The notes: generated by a model from the letters alone, not told the origin. A stretch of DNA of 64,000 nucleotides from Brevundimonas vesicularis NBRC 12165 (GCF_001592205.1 NZ_BCWM01000004.1:124001-188000); one strand, 5' to 3'; counted from the stretch's first letter, positions 27,043-35,312 are shown. Made by a program: numbers and translations.

Positions 27043-27762
27043 ATGCATTCCGTTCTGGGTTGGAAGGCTTGGCTCACGGCAGCTTTGGCGATCTGCGTCG
27101 CGATCATTGGCGCGCGCTTGTTGGTCGGAAGCGAAATCCTCCCGTCATTGCAAAGCGGTATGAGCCTGACCTCGCTTTTAGTGACGGTTTTCGTCGCGAC
27201 GCCGATCTGGCGGCTGCTGTGGCTTGTCCCCTATTTTCAACGCAAGGCTCCGCAGCTTGACGGGGAGTGGTCGGGCGTGGTCGCCTCGAATTGGTCCGTC
27301 GTCGAGCGGCTTAAGGAGGCGGCCAAACAGGCTGGCGCACCCGCTCTCGACGTGGATGACTTGGCTAGGCCCTTGCCGGACTTGGTCGAGGTTCCCGTGT
27401 CGGTGAAAATCCGGACCACCTTCGCCCGGATTTATCTCGAACTCGAAAGTGCCGACGATCGCTATCAGATATCAACCCTGAAGGCCGTTGAACTAAGGCC
27501 GGCGAACGAAGCCGGGGACGCCGTCCTCAGCTATGTCTTCGAGGGGCGGGTGTTGAACCCCAAGGCCGGCGATGTCGGCTGTTTCGACGGAGCCGCAACC
27601 CTGTCCTTGCGCTCACAGGCAAGTGGAGGTCTGGCTATGGCCGGGCCGACTTGGACTAACCGGGCTTGGAGTCGGGGCCTGAATACCGCAGGTGTCCTGC
27701 GTCTCACTCGGATCCGCGCCGACTTTTGGACGCCTCTGACATTCGGCTTGATAAAGCGCTAG
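27043..27762 (+). CDS. cap15: Cap15-like CBASS effector, two membrane helices plus beta-barrel
   Basis: 239 residues. Two membrane spans near the start (about residues 8-30 and 42-64) precede a soluble beta-rich domain opening with APQLDGEWSGVVASNW. Family knowledge: Cap15 senses the cyclic nucleotide with a minimal beta-barrel and then oligomerises to damage the inner membrane. Start-to-start distance to the CD-NTase is 66 bp, and the genes are divergent instead of in one operon. Identified from topology, the GEWSG motif and context. Confidence 0.78.
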   Translation: MHSVLGWKAWLTAALAICVAIIGARLLVGSEILPSLQSGMSLTSLLVTVFVATPIWRLLWLVPYFQRKAPQLDGEWSGVVASNWSVVERLKEAAKQAGAPALDVDDLARPLPDLVEVPVSVKIRTTFARIYLELESADDRYQISTLKAVELRPANEAGDAVLSYVFEGRVLNPKAGDVGCFDGAATLSLRSQASGGLAMAGPTWTNRAWSRGLNTAGVLRLTRIRADFWTPLTFGLIKR

Positions 27763-27834
27763 CAGGTCGCCATCGCGGGGTCGGGCCGTCACCAGAACGG
27801 GCCTTTCGGCCCAGCAGAAGCGGCTTTCTGAATA

Positions 27835-28686
27835 TCAAGCCCGGTATGGGAGCGAGGAGCGCCAGATTTCGAGCCCGTGAGACTGGAAGAAGTCGCTGGC
27901 CTCAGGGGCGGCGTCCGCAGACATGGTCGGGCCCATGCCGACGCTGACTATCGCCGACGAACCATCCTGGCGGGCGAGGGGCACATCCACATATCGCGTC
28001 GGCCCGAAACGGCCGGCGCGAAGACCCACTGGAAGCGCAGGTGTCTTTTCTCCGCCCGTCCGATTTCCACCAACGTCCTCGAGTGCGCCGTCGCCATTGC
28101 GAACTAGCATCCGCGATATCCGCACTTCGCGCTCGTCCGCGAAGCCAGGGTGTTTCATCGAAAAGAGGTCGACGCACAGGCGCCGCGCATAGTCCGAAAG
28201 CGTCGGGTGATCGTCAGGATCATCCTCTAGCTGTTGCTGGACGACGCCCAAGCCGAGACAGAGCATTCGGTCGACCAAGGCTTCGTCGTAAACCACGGTC
28301 CGGATCGCGACGCCGGCGTCGTGTTCGAGATGCCGTGCGTCCAAGCCCAGAACGCACCCGCCACCATCGCCCGCGTAGCTTCGCCACTGCCCCAGATCGT
28401 CGCGCCGAGGAGTCAATGACCCGATCATGAGGCCGGTGTTTGCGGTCAGCCCCTCAAGCTCCGACACGACGAAAATGCGGGTCGTGAGGTCCGTGTAGAC
28501 CTGTCGATCCCGCATAAGGCCGATCAGTCGATCACGAGCATACGAAAACTCCGAAGCGTCGTTCAGCGCGGTATACTCGGAGAGCCGAAAGGTCCGGTTT
28601 TCAACGATCGCCCGCGCCGCCTCGATCGAGGTGTAGTGGTATACGACCGGACAGTGGTCCGAGCTGAAGTCCCAAGGCAAGGCCAT
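27835..28686 (-). CDS. DUF2971-family protein between CBASS and Thoeris
   Basis: About 283 residues from the ATG at 28686 (a start at 28770 is possible). YHYTSIEAARAIVENRTFRLSEYTALNDASEF is the DUF2971 opening (H-Y-T-S ... N-D-x-x-E). Later blocks include MIGSLTPRRDDLGQWRSYAGDGGGCVLGLD and MKHPGFADEREVRI, all normal for the family. The fold has been compared to ADP-ribosyltransferases. DUF2971 genes are frequent in defence islands, but a function is not shown. It converges on cap15 with a 72-bp gap. Confidence 0.8.
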   Translation of the reverse strand: MALPWDFSSDHCPVVYHYTSIEAARAIVENRTFRLSEYTALNDASEFSYARDRLIGLMRDRQVYTDLTTRIFVVSELEGLTANTGLMIGSLTPRRDDLGQWRSYAGDGGGCVLGLDARHLEHDAGVAIRTVVYDEALVDRMLCLGLGVVQQQLEDDPDDHPTLSDYARRLCVDLFSMKHPGFADEREVRISRMLVRNGDGALEDVGGNRTGGEKTPALPVGLRAGRFGPTRYVDVPLARQDGSSAIVSVGMGPTMSADAAPEASDFFQSHGLEIWRSSLPYRA

Positions 28687-28994
28687 GCGGAAGTTATGAC
28701 CTGCCGTTGCTAAAGAGAATATGGCTGGAAGGGATTGGAAGTGTCGCTCACGCAGATCCGGATTTGACATCCGCTATAGAGCCGTCGCTCTTGGTTCGCT
28801 TGTGGCGCTCTCCGCAGTACCCAGCGCAATGAAGGCCGCTGCATTGTCGGCCTCCCGGCGGCAGGTCCTTCAAAAACAAGATCGCGCTTCGGGGAGCAGG
28901 GCGTCAAACCGCTTCGAGTTGCTGAACCCCGGACTTCCGATGCCTACTCAATCTCCAATTGGACACGGGCGGGTCTACGCTTCAGCTTGACCGT
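28687..28994. other. Intergenic region between divergent DUF2971 and TIR genes
   Basis: 308 bp without a supported gene. Must hold the promoters of both neighbours. A TTGACA lies at 28764-28769 on the plus strand but has no convincing -10 at the right distance. No repeat or hairpin of note. Confidence 0.5.
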
Positions 28995-29585
28995 ATGTAT
29001 CTAACTGAAGCTCAAGCCCGCGCTCGCGCTGGCGTAGCAGAGGACGAGCCCGCTCATGTGCTGGCGTTCGCGCTCGCTCTCGACTCCGCGCTGAGCGCCC
29101 TGACAGATCGCTTCGACATTTTCCTCTCCCATTCCGTTCGGGACGCTAGTCTCGTCATGGGGGTGAAGCGGATCCTGGAGGAGGCCGGAAAGACCGTCTA
29201 CGTGGACTGGATCAGCGATCCGAACCTTGACCGAAACGCAGTCACCGGCGCTACGGCAGAGAGGTTGCGGCATCGTATGAGGAAGTGCGACGCCTGCTTC
29301 TATCTCTTTTCCCGACATTCGAGGCGGTCGAGGTGGATGCCGTGGGAGCTCGGTTTTTTCGACGGCCATAACGGCAACGTCGCGATCCTTCCGCTGATCC
29401 CTCCAACGGGCGAACTCGACTTCACAGGCGAAGAGTATCTAGAGATTTATCCCAAGATAGACTTCGCAAACCTAAGCGGCAGCCCCAGCATATTCGTGAA
29501 CCAAGTACGACGCACGGAGATGGGGTCGTACAAGTCCTATGATGAATGGCGGCGTGGCGCTGATAAGCTTAGACCCACGACCTAG
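28995..29585 (+). CDS. TIR-domain protein, probable extra Thoeris sensor
   Basis: 196 residues. A short N-terminal helix (YLTEAQARARAGVAEDE) leads into a TIR domain: FDIFLSHSVRDASLVMGVKRILEEAGKTVYVDW (first strand and BB-loop region), CFYLFSRHSRRSRWMPWELGFFDG (W-x-x-W-E-L-G). It converges on the other TIR gene with abutting stops (29585/29586). The helix plus TIR layout is the same in both, so they are related. Likely a further signal-producing TIR for ThsA, though this is inferred from position. Confidence 0.82.
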   Translation: MYLTEAQARARAGVAEDEPAHVLAFALALDSALSALTDRFDIFLSHSVRDASLVMGVKRILEEAGKTVYVDWISDPNLDRNAVTGATAERLRHRMRKCDACFYLFSRHSRRSRWMPWELGFFDGHNGNVAILPLIPPTGELDFTGEEYLEIYPKIDFANLSGSPSIFVNQVRRTEMGSYKSYDEWRRGADKLRPTT

Positions 29586-30140
29586 CTACCCACCCGTCAG
29601 CCATTTCCGGAGAGGCGTTGCGGTGTTCGCTTTGTGATTTAGTACCATCCAGATGTCTTGGTCGCTGCCCTTCATCTGGCCCCAAACGATCCGGCGATAG
29701 AGGCCCAGATATTCCCATGAGGCCCAGGTCGAGTCGTGCAGATCGTCCGAGGACGGAAACAGAGCGATTTGTCCGAGGCCCTTGTAGCCGTCAGCCACTC
29801 CCAGCTCCCAAGGCACCCAGCGCGACCCCTTACTGTTCTTGCTCGTCAGAAGAACGAACCTGCTGCTCTGCTTGATGCGAGACTTCAGCAAATTGGCGGT
29901 TTCGTCCGTGGTGTAGGGAGGCATCTCCGGGTCGATTTCATCGATGTAGACCACGGCGCCGTGGTTCTGCAGGACGATCGTGGCACCCACGACAAGATCC
30001 TGGTCCTTGCTGGAGTGGGACAGGAAAGTTGAGCCGGCAGGGCTTCGCGCCGAAGCCGTGCGAAGCACGGAGGCCTGTTCGGTCAAAGTGATGTTCGCGG
30101 CGAAACCCCGAAGTTCCGCCCTTGTTACGAACCGGGTCAC
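29586..30140 (-). CDS. TIR-domain protein, second ThsB-like sensor of the Thoeris operon
   Basis: 184 residues with GTG start one base after the thsA stop, so cotranscribed with thsA. N-terminal helix TRAELRGFAANI, then the TIR domain: TFLSHSSKDQDLVVGATIVLQNHGAVVYIDEID and FVLLTSKNSKGSRWVPWELGVADG. Thoeris TIR proteins make a cyclic ADP-ribose isomer from NAD+ on infection. This TIR differs from the DUF1863-type ThsB at 31601, so the operon carries two sensor kinds on either side of one effector. Confidence 0.83.
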   Translation of the reverse strand: MTRFVTRAELRGFAANITLTEQASVLRTASARSPAGSTFLSHSSKDQDLVVGATIVLQNHGAVVYIDEIDPEMPPYTTDETANLLKSRIKQSSRFVLLTSKNSKGSRWVPWELGVADGYKGLGQIALFPSSDDLHDSTWASWEYLGLYRRIVWGQMKGSDQDIWMVLNHKANTATPLRKWLTGG

Positions 30141-30141
30141 C

Positions 30142-31599
30142 TCAGTTGTCGTCCTGTGGCTTCGCCAGCCGTTGGAGTATCTCTCGAACGAGCTTCAGGA
30201 GCTTGTCGGGTGTTGTGGCCTGGTTTGACAGGACGGCTAGCTCTTCGTCGGTTGGCCTGGCCGCGCTTGCGCCCTGCGATGGGATAGCGGACCCAGTCAG
30301 ATCTTGCGCGATTTGCTCGGCCGCGCCTCCGGTCGCACCGATGGGCAGTATGAAGGCCCCGGCCTCGCGCGCGACCTCGAACTCCTTCAACACGCCGTCC
30401 GCAACGATCTGAGAGCCGCCCTCGAGCTTTGCGCCGCCTAGGAAAATCACAATCCCGGCCTGTCGCGCCATCTCGGCGCGAAGCGCGGTCCATCGTTTCT
30501 GGTCCGGCTCCCTATCCGTCAGCGGTTGAGGGAAGGGTCGGACGATCAGCCGGCGGTCCAGATCCCACCCGCCGTCCTGACGGAGACGGTCGATAAAGCC
30601 CCCAATCACAGCTGGGCCGACCAGTAAGCCCGATCCGCTCACCAGATCCCGCCCGGTGTCCGCGATCAACCCGCCGACCGCCTCGGAAAGGCGATACAGA
30701 TCGCCGGCGCGACCGTCGTCGCCGTCGAGCGGCCAGCTTCCACTGACCCATACCCGCATCGCGGCGACGCGGCGCTCTACCTGGCGCATCAGTTCGGGAA
30801 TTTCGTCGTAATGCTCTACCTCGATTGTCCTCAGTCCGTAGCGGCGAAGGTCCTTGGCCCAGTGCTTATGCTGCGCCGTGCGGGCCCTGAACTCGTCCTC
30901 GGAAGAACAGTCCGCCAGGCTGGGCGGCTTCACGATTGCGAAGTGCTCCGGCGGCGCTTCAGTGAAGCTCTCACGAATGAGGGATAGCACGTGCCGGACA
31001 TTGGGATCGGTCAGGCTGAGCCCGATGAAAAGAACGGACATGCTGCTGAGATGCGCCTGCAGCAGGGGGAGGAAGGCCCCACGCTTGGACCGATAGAGTT
31101 CGTAGTCGTCGGTCGAGATGACGATGTCGTCCATTCGGTCGACGGACCCATGCATCTTGTAGAGCCGTGCCGCGCCGGGCCGGGCGCGGAGCGAAAGGTC
31201 GGCCGCCCCGGAGACAACATCGACAGGCCGATTGATCACGGCGAAGGCGCGCTCGACCAGACGGTCGTAGTTCGTCGTCCAGATCTGCCGAACGGGGAGG
31301 CGCGCCAGCACCTCCAAGGTCGGCGGAACCGGTCGATCTTTGCCGATCTCTTGCCGGATCACGTTGCGGACGCCGGTCGCGGCACCGCTCTCGCTGATGT
31401 GCCACTGGGCCAGTGCGGCGAGGTCCTGGATGTCGCTGGAGCGGACACCGAGTTCCTCGCCGATGTCCTTAAGAAGCTCCGCCCAAGTCGGATATCCCGC
31501 GGCCTTCGAAACACCGGCGCCGACGAACACTGCGCCAACGCCTTCGTGGAGGGCAGCTGGAAAATCCTTGAGAAAGCGATTTCGGCTTGACGTAGGCAT
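30142..31599 (-). CDS. thsA: Thoeris effector ThsA, SIR2 plus SLOG
   Basis: 485 residues. N-terminal SIR2 NADase: VFVGAGVSKAAGYPTW (about residues 23-38), IWTTNYDRLVERAF with the catalytic Asn, and LYKMHGSVDRMD with the catalytic His. C-terminal SLOG sensor domain from about residue 295: RVWVSGSW, then GLIADTGRDLVSGSGLLVGPAVIG. SLOG binds the TIR-made cyclic ADP-ribose isomer and turns on NAD+ depletion (family knowledge). It sits between two TIR genes with one-base gaps on both sides. No membrane helices, as in the SIR2-SLOG type I form. Confidence 0.92.
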   Translation of the reverse strand: MPTSSRNRFLKDFPAALHEGVGAVFVGAGVSKAAGYPTWAELLKDIGEELGVRSSDIQDLAALAQWHISESGAATGVRNVIRQEIGKDRPVPPTLEVLARLPVRQIWTTNYDRLVERAFAVINRPVDVVSGAADLSLRARPGAARLYKMHGSVDRMDDIVISTDDYELYRSKRGAFLPLLQAHLSSMSVLFIGLSLTDPNVRHVLSLIRESFTEAPPEHFAIVKPPSLADCSSEDEFRARTAQHKHWAKDLRRYGLRTIEVEHYDEIPELMRQVERRVAAMRVWVSGSWPLDGDDGRAGDLYRLSEAVGGLIADTGRDLVSGSGLLVGPAVIGGFIDRLRQDGGWDLDRRLIVRPFPQPLTDREPDQKRWTALRAEMARQAGIVIFLGGAKLEGGSQIVADGVLKEFEVAREAGAFILPIGATGGAAEQIAQDLTGSAIPSQGASAARPTDEELAVLSNQATTPDKLLKLVREILQRLAKPQDDN

Positions 31600-31600
31600 C

Positions 31601-32047
31601 CTACCGTCCGGCCCGCTTGGCCGCCTCTTCAATCCGAGCCGCCAACCGGGCGTGATCGGCATACTTGTAGACGGGCGCCCCGGCCCTCGTAAGAAGAGCC
31701 GGGGTAGCGCCGGCAAGATCCGTATTTCCGAGCCTATCCTTGAGCTCGTGAATCTGGATGCCCACTATCCCGTTGCCCCGCGCGATCGATTGGCTGATTT
31801 CGTAGTCGATGTACTTGCGGCCCGCTGAGGCCGCGCCGATGCAAACAACCGTAACCGACGTGTTGAGCAGCGCGTCGTCGATCATCTTCTTGATCGCCGT
31901 ATCGCCCTTCTTTTTGGCTTCTTCCCAGAGCGAGGCGTCATGGAACCCGACCGCCGCGGTGCCCACGATCTCGCCGATGTTGCGAATCTGATTCACACGC
32001 CAGATGTCGCGTTGATAGTGAAAACTGAAGAACACCCGACGTGCCAT
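31601..32047 (-). CDS. thsB: Thoeris ThsB, DUF1863 TIR-like sensor
   Basis: 148 residues from ATG 32047. Starts ARRVFFSFHYQRDIWRVNQIRN, then VVCIGAASAGRKYIDYEISQSIARGNGIVGIQIHELKD: the TIR-like DUF1863 fold of ThsB with the conserved Phe-His region and the Y-x-D/E-x-E-I/L-x-x-S helix. First gene of the operon thsB-thsA-TIR, with thsA one base downstream. Produces the signal for ThsA in the known type I system. Confidence 0.9.
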   Translation of the reverse strand: MARRVFFSFHYQRDIWRVNQIRNIGEIVGTAAVGFHDASLWEEAKKKGDTAIKKMIDDALLNTSVTVVCIGAASAGRKYIDYEISQSIARGNGIVGIQIHELKDRLGNTDLAGATPALLTRAGAPVYKYADHARLAARIEEAAKRAGR

Positions 32048-32400
32048 GTTTCCCTCCACGGGTCTGAATCGCCCCTTGCTAACGCTTGGGTTGCGCTCGG
32101 CGGTCCTCCGAGTCAACGGCTACGGTTGTCGGATATTCCCGCCACTACGGGTTCGCGATCGGACAGCCAGCCATACGATGTATGTTGGTCCGCCGCCGCG
32201 TGCGGACAACTTCGATTTTGTCGAAACATCTAGTTCTCGGCGGCGGACTGATGTCCGCTCTTTGGCGCTTCACCGCAGTCTTATCTGTCCGTAGCCCCAG
32301 AGAGGAGGCGATGGTCATCCGCGGGATATCCGGAGGCGTCGCCATTCGGAACCCCGTCGCGGCGCTTGGGTTGGACTCCGATCAACCAAGGAGCCCTCCG
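32048..32400. other. Intergenic region at defence-island edge with a long inverted repeat
   Basis: 353 bp between divergent thsB and the DUF326 gene. GTCCGCCGCCG (32188-32198) and CGGCGGCGGAC (32238-32248) form a perfect 11-bp inverted repeat; inside it TTCGA/TCGAA (32211-32215 and 32221-32225) form a second pair. As RNA or ssDNA this would fold into a two-step hairpin of about 60 nt. Open frames across it have no recognisable homology. An AAGGAG (32389-32394) serves the next gene. Confidence 0.5.
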
Positions 32401-32814
32401 ATGCAAATCCAACCAATGATCAGCACCCATCCCGACGTGCGCGGAAGCGTCAACGACAGTCTCGTTCGCGCGATCGAAGCGGCTTACGGCTGCGCCGCGG
32501 TGTGCCACATCTGCGCCGATGCCTGCCTGGCCGAGGATATGGTGAAGGATCTCACCCAGTGCATCCGCCTCAATCTTGATTGCGCCGACGTCTGCCTGGT
32601 CACGGCCGGCCTCGCCGCGCGTCGCGCCGGCAGCCACGAGACACTGATCCAGCGCATGCTCGAGACTTGCGCCGAGGCCTGCGCGGATTGCGCTGTCGAA
32701 TGTGAGAAACACGCCGAGATGCACGAGCATTGCCGCATCTGCGCCGAGGAATGCCGCCGCTGCGAAAACGCTTGCCGCGAGGCTGCCTCCTCGATCACAC
32801 CGTCACGCCATTGA
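32401..32814 (+). CDS. Four-helix-bundle copper-binding protein (DUF326, Csp-like)
   Basis: 137 residues with about sixteen Cys and several His along amphipathic helices: CAAVCHICADACLAED, CIRLNLDCADVCLV, CAEACADCAVECEKHAEMHEHCRICAEECRRCENAC. The C-x-x-x-C repeats line the bore of a four-helix bundle that stores Cu(I) in Csp-type proteins. No signal peptide, so cytosolic like Csp3. Its 3' end is 12 bp from convergent dmeF. Confidence 0.9.
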   Translation: MQIQPMISTHPDVRGSVNDSLVRAIEAAYGCAAVCHICADACLAEDMVKDLTQCIRLNLDCADVCLVTAGLAARRAGSHETLIQRMLETCAEACADCAVECEKHAEMHEHCRICAEECRRCENACREAASSITPSRH

Positions 32815-32826
32815 GGCCGATCGCCG

Positions 32827-33783
32827 TCAACGGCACTCGACCGTCAGATGCCCGAGCTCGTGGACCGGCCTCAGCCGGTCGCGAACGGTCGCGACATCCA
32901 CAGCCCCGGTCACGCTGACGATAGCCGAGTGCGCGTCCGGCCCGATGCGCCAGACGTGCAGATCGGTGATCCGGGCGTCGCCCGGCCCCTCGACGAATTC
33001 GCGTACCTCGGCCTCGATGGCGGTGTCCGTTGTGTCGAGCAGCACCGCGGCGGTGTCGCGCATCAGGGACCACGACCACCGGGCGATGACGATCGCGCCG
33101 ACGATGCCCATCAGCGGGTCTAGCCAGACCCATCCCATATAGCGGCCCGCAAGCAGGGCGATGATCGCCAGCACCGAGGTCAGGGCGTCGGCCAGCACAT
33201 GGATGTAGGCGGCGCGCAGGTTGTTGTCGCGATGGCCGCCATGACCGTGCTGGTGATCATGGTCGTCGTGATGATCGTGGTCGTGGTGATGGCCATGCCC
33301 GTGGCCATGACGACCGTGGTGGTGCCCCCCGCCGGACAGAAGGACGGCGCTGACCAGATTGACCACGAGACCCAGGATGGCGACCAGCGTCGCCTGGCCG
33401 AAGGCGACCGAGCGCGGATCGATCAGGCGGCCGATGGACTCTCCCGCGATCCCGAGCGCCACGATGCCCAGAACCAGCGCCGAGGCGAACCCCGCCAGGT
33501 CCCCGACCTTGCCGGTCCCGAAGCTGAAGCGCCGGTTGGCGGCATGCCGCTTGGCGTAGGCGTAGGCGCCGGCCGCAACGGCCAGGGCGCCGGCGTGGGT
33601 CGCCATGTGAAAGCCGTCGGCCAGCAGGGCCATCGAGCCGTAGACCAGGCCGGCGATGATCTCCCCGACCATCATGACGGCCGTCAGGCCGACCACCCAC
33701 AGCGTTCGCCGTGCGCTGTCGTCGTGCGAACGGCTGAGGAAATAGTGGTCGTGGGTCAGATAGTCGGTCTCGGACGCGGACAT
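32827..33783 (-). CDS. dmeF: DmeF-type CDF cobalt/nickel exporter
   Basis: 318 residues. Six helices with the CDF site ALLADGFHMATHAGAL and HVLADALTSVLAIIALL (H-x-x-x-D on both). A very His-rich cytoplasmic loop follows helix 4 (GHHHGRHGHGHGHHHDHDHH and on), and the C-terminal metal-binding domain is present (ITDLHVWRIGPDAHSAIVSV). This is the DmeF layout. It is 10 bp downstream of the RcnR-like dmeR, as in the Rhizobium/Agrobacterium dmeRF operon that exports Co and Ni. Confidence 0.92.
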   Translation of the reverse strand: MSASETDYLTHDHYFLSRSHDDSARRTLWVVGLTAVMMVGEIIAGLVYGSMALLADGFHMATHAGALAVAAGAYAYAKRHAANRRFSFGTGKVGDLAGFASALVLGIVALGIAGESIGRLIDPRSVAFGQATLVAILGLVVNLVSAVLLSGGGHHHGRHGHGHGHHHDHDHHDDHDHQHGHGGHRDNNLRAAYIHVLADALTSVLAIIALLAGRYMGWVWLDPLMGIVGAIVIARWSWSLMRDTAAVLLDTTDTAIEAEVREFVEGPGDARITDLHVWRIGPDAHSAIVSVTGAVDVATVRDRLRPVHELGHLTVECR

Positions 33784-33793
33784 GGCGCGGGCC

Positions 33794-34069
33794 TTACTTT
33801 GAATAGCGGCGAATGATGGCGATCAACTCGTCGGCGCCGCCCTGCCGGGCGTCCTTGCTCAGATCGGGATGAGCGACGTGGTGGCGCAGATGGTCTTCAA
33901 TCAACTCTTCCAGAAGCCCGCCCATGGCGCCCCGCGCGGCCGCGACCTGCTGCAGGATTTGCGAACACCCGGCTTCAGACTCGATGGCGCGCTCTATTGC
34001 GCTGAGCTGACCCGAGATCCTCCGGACCCGCGCGACGAGCTTCTTCTTGTTCGTGGAGGTATGCGCCAT
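33794..34069 (-). CDS. dmeR: DmeR, RcnR/CsoR-family Ni/Co-responsive repressor
   Basis: 91 residues from ATG 34069, all helical (DUF156). Counting from this Met, the Ni/Co ligands known from E. coli RcnR are all in place: His3, Cys35, His60 and His64. Formaldehyde sensors of the FrmR branch lack this full set. This both supports the start and predicts Ni/Co sensing. Its operator (34071-34089) sits directly over its own ribosome-binding site. Forms an operon with dmeF. Confidence 0.92.
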   Translation of the reverse strand: MAHTSTNKKKLVARVRRISGQLSAIERAIESEAGCSQILQQVAAARGAMGGLLEELIEDHLRHHVAHPDLSKDARQGGADELIAIIRRYSK

Positions 34070-34070
34070 G

Positions 34071-34089
34071 GATACTCCCCTATAGTATC
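34071..34089. promoter_or_regulatory. DmeR/RcnR-type operator
   Basis: GATACT-CCCCTAT-AGTATC (19 bp): a perfect 6-bp inverted repeat around a G/C tract, the T-A-C-T-Gn-N-A-G-T-A design of RcnR and DmeR operators. Read from the minus strand the G4 tract is also the only Shine-Dalgarno-like stretch before the dmeR ATG, so bound protein would cover the translation start region. Confidence 0.75.
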
Positions 34090-34127
34090 TTGCACCGGCG
34101 CGCGACACCTCCTATGAGGCCGCTTCC

Positions 34128-34231
34128 TGTTGGGGAGTAGCTTCCGGCGTCTGATCGCCGGGGTCGGATCAACACACTCGCGTTTCGGCGCGCGGTCCGA
34201 CCAGCGGAACCGCCGCCTAGCGAGACCAGCG
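34128..34231 (+). ncRNA. yybP-ykoY manganese riboswitch upstream of mntP
   Basis: The conserved pieces appear in order: GGGGAGTAG (34132-34140), ATCAACACACTCG (34168-34180) and GCGAGACC (34220-34227). The first two are the Mn-binding loop strands (L1 and L3) of the yybP-ykoY class, and GCGAG pairs with CTCGC of the second block to close that arm. Paired arms between them (CCGGCG/CGCCGG at 34144-34149 and 34156-34161) fit the helices. It sits 50-60 bp before an mntP exporter, the classic target. Outer limits are approximate. Confidence 0.82.
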
Positions 34232-34283
34232 CGTCCCACCGCCGCACCGGCCGGGGAGGGAAGCGCTGTTCGTTGCCGGGTGG

Positions 34284-34856
34284 ATGCTCGTCATGACTCC
34301 TGTCGCCATCGCCGTTCTGTCTCTCAGCATGTCTACCGACGCCTTCGCCGCCGCCGTTGGGCGTGGTGCTTTGCATCGACCGAACCTGGCCGGCGCCGTG
34401 AAGGCAGGCCTGGTATTCGGGTGTATCGAGGCCATCACCCCGGTGATTGGCTGGGGGCTCGGCATGGTCGCTGCAGGCCTCGTCGAACGCGTGGATCATT
34501 GGATCGCCTTCGGCCTCCTCGCCGCTGTTGGCGGCAAGATGATCTGGGAAGCGACCCGTCCCCTGGCTGAGGATGCCCCACGCCGGTCCGGACCTTGGGC
34601 GCTGATCGCCATGGCGGTCGGGACCAGCATCGACGCGGCGGCTGTTGGCGTCGGCCTGGCCTTCATCGGAGCCAATATCTGGGTTATCGCGGCCTCAATC
34701 GGCGTCACGACCTTCCTGCTGACCACGATCGGCATGCTGATTGGCCGGGCCGTCGGCCAGCGTTTTGGCAAGATCGCCGAGCTTCTGGGAGGGCTCGCGC
34801 TTGTCGCGCTCGGTCTGATGATCCTGCTTGAGCACCTCGGCGTCATCGGCGCGTGA
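34284..34856 (+). CDS. mntP: MntP manganese exporter
   Basis: 190 residues (187 if the in-frame ATG at 34293 is used, which aligns better with E. coli MntP: then the first 25 residues match in length). Six helices, with the family Asp motifs SMSTDAFAAAVGRG near the start and VGTSIDAAAVGVGLAF in helix 4. Exports Mn(II). Preceded by a Mn riboswitch, so expression rises with Mn. Upstream and divergent is dmeR. Confidence 0.92.
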   Translation: MLVMTPVAIAVLSLSMSTDAFAAAVGRGALHRPNLAGAVKAGLVFGCIEAITPVIGWGLGMVAAGLVERVDHWIAFGLLAAVGGKMIWEATRPLAEDAPRRSGPWALIAMAVGTSIDAAAVGVGLAFIGANIWVIAASIGVTTFLLTTIGMLIGRAVGQRFGKIAELLGGLALVALGLMILLEHLGVIGA

Positions 34857-34899
34857 TTGCCAGGACCCTACCGGCTCGACAGGGTGCGCAGGTCATCAC

Positions 34900-35307
34900 C
34901 TATGCGATCGATCCGAGTTCTGCGATCACCGGACACCGAACCCGCCCGCCTTCGCTGCAGTCCGCGACGGCCTGCTTAAGCACCGTCCGGAGCCGCTCCA
35001 GATCCGCGATTTTGGCGTCCACGCTGGCGATGTGGTCCTGGGCCATGTCGCGGACTTCGCAGCAGGCCTGGACGCCCGGCTCACTCAACGCGATCAGCCG
35101 CCGAATGGCGTCGATGCCGAATCCCAGTTCGCGGGACCGGCGGATGAAGCGCAGGCGTTGGGCGTGTTCCGGCTCATAGCTCCTGTGTCCGCCCTCGGTG
35201 CGGGCCGGGGCGGGCATCAGGCCGATCCGCTCGTAGTAGCGCACCGTTTCCAGGTTCACCCCGGCGCTCTCTGCGAGGCGCCCGATCGTCAAACTTCGTG
35301 CGGACAT
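34900..35307 (-). CDS. merR: MerR, mercury-responsive regulator
   Basis: 135 residues. HTH TIGRLAESAGVNLETVRYYERIGLMP, a dimer helix, and Cys in VQACCEV, DCSEG and VRCPVI: the spacing of the three Hg(II)-binding Cys of MerR (82, 117, 126 in Tn501) is kept. Divergent from merT with a canonical mer operator between. Its 3' end is 43 bp from convergent mntP. Confidence 0.9.
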   Translation of the reverse strand: MSARSLTIGRLAESAGVNLETVRYYERIGLMPAPARTEGGHRSYEPEHAQRLRFIRRSRELGFGIDAIRRLIALSEPGVQACCEVRDMAQDHIASVDAKIADLERLRTVLKQAVADCSEGGRVRCPVIAELGSIA

Positions 35308-35312
35308 GGCTC

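Noticed and set aside
27799..27812. GGGCC-TTTC-GGCCC hairpin between cap15 and DUF2971 as terminator
   Set aside because: Only 5 bp and no T-run; too weak to list as a terminator.
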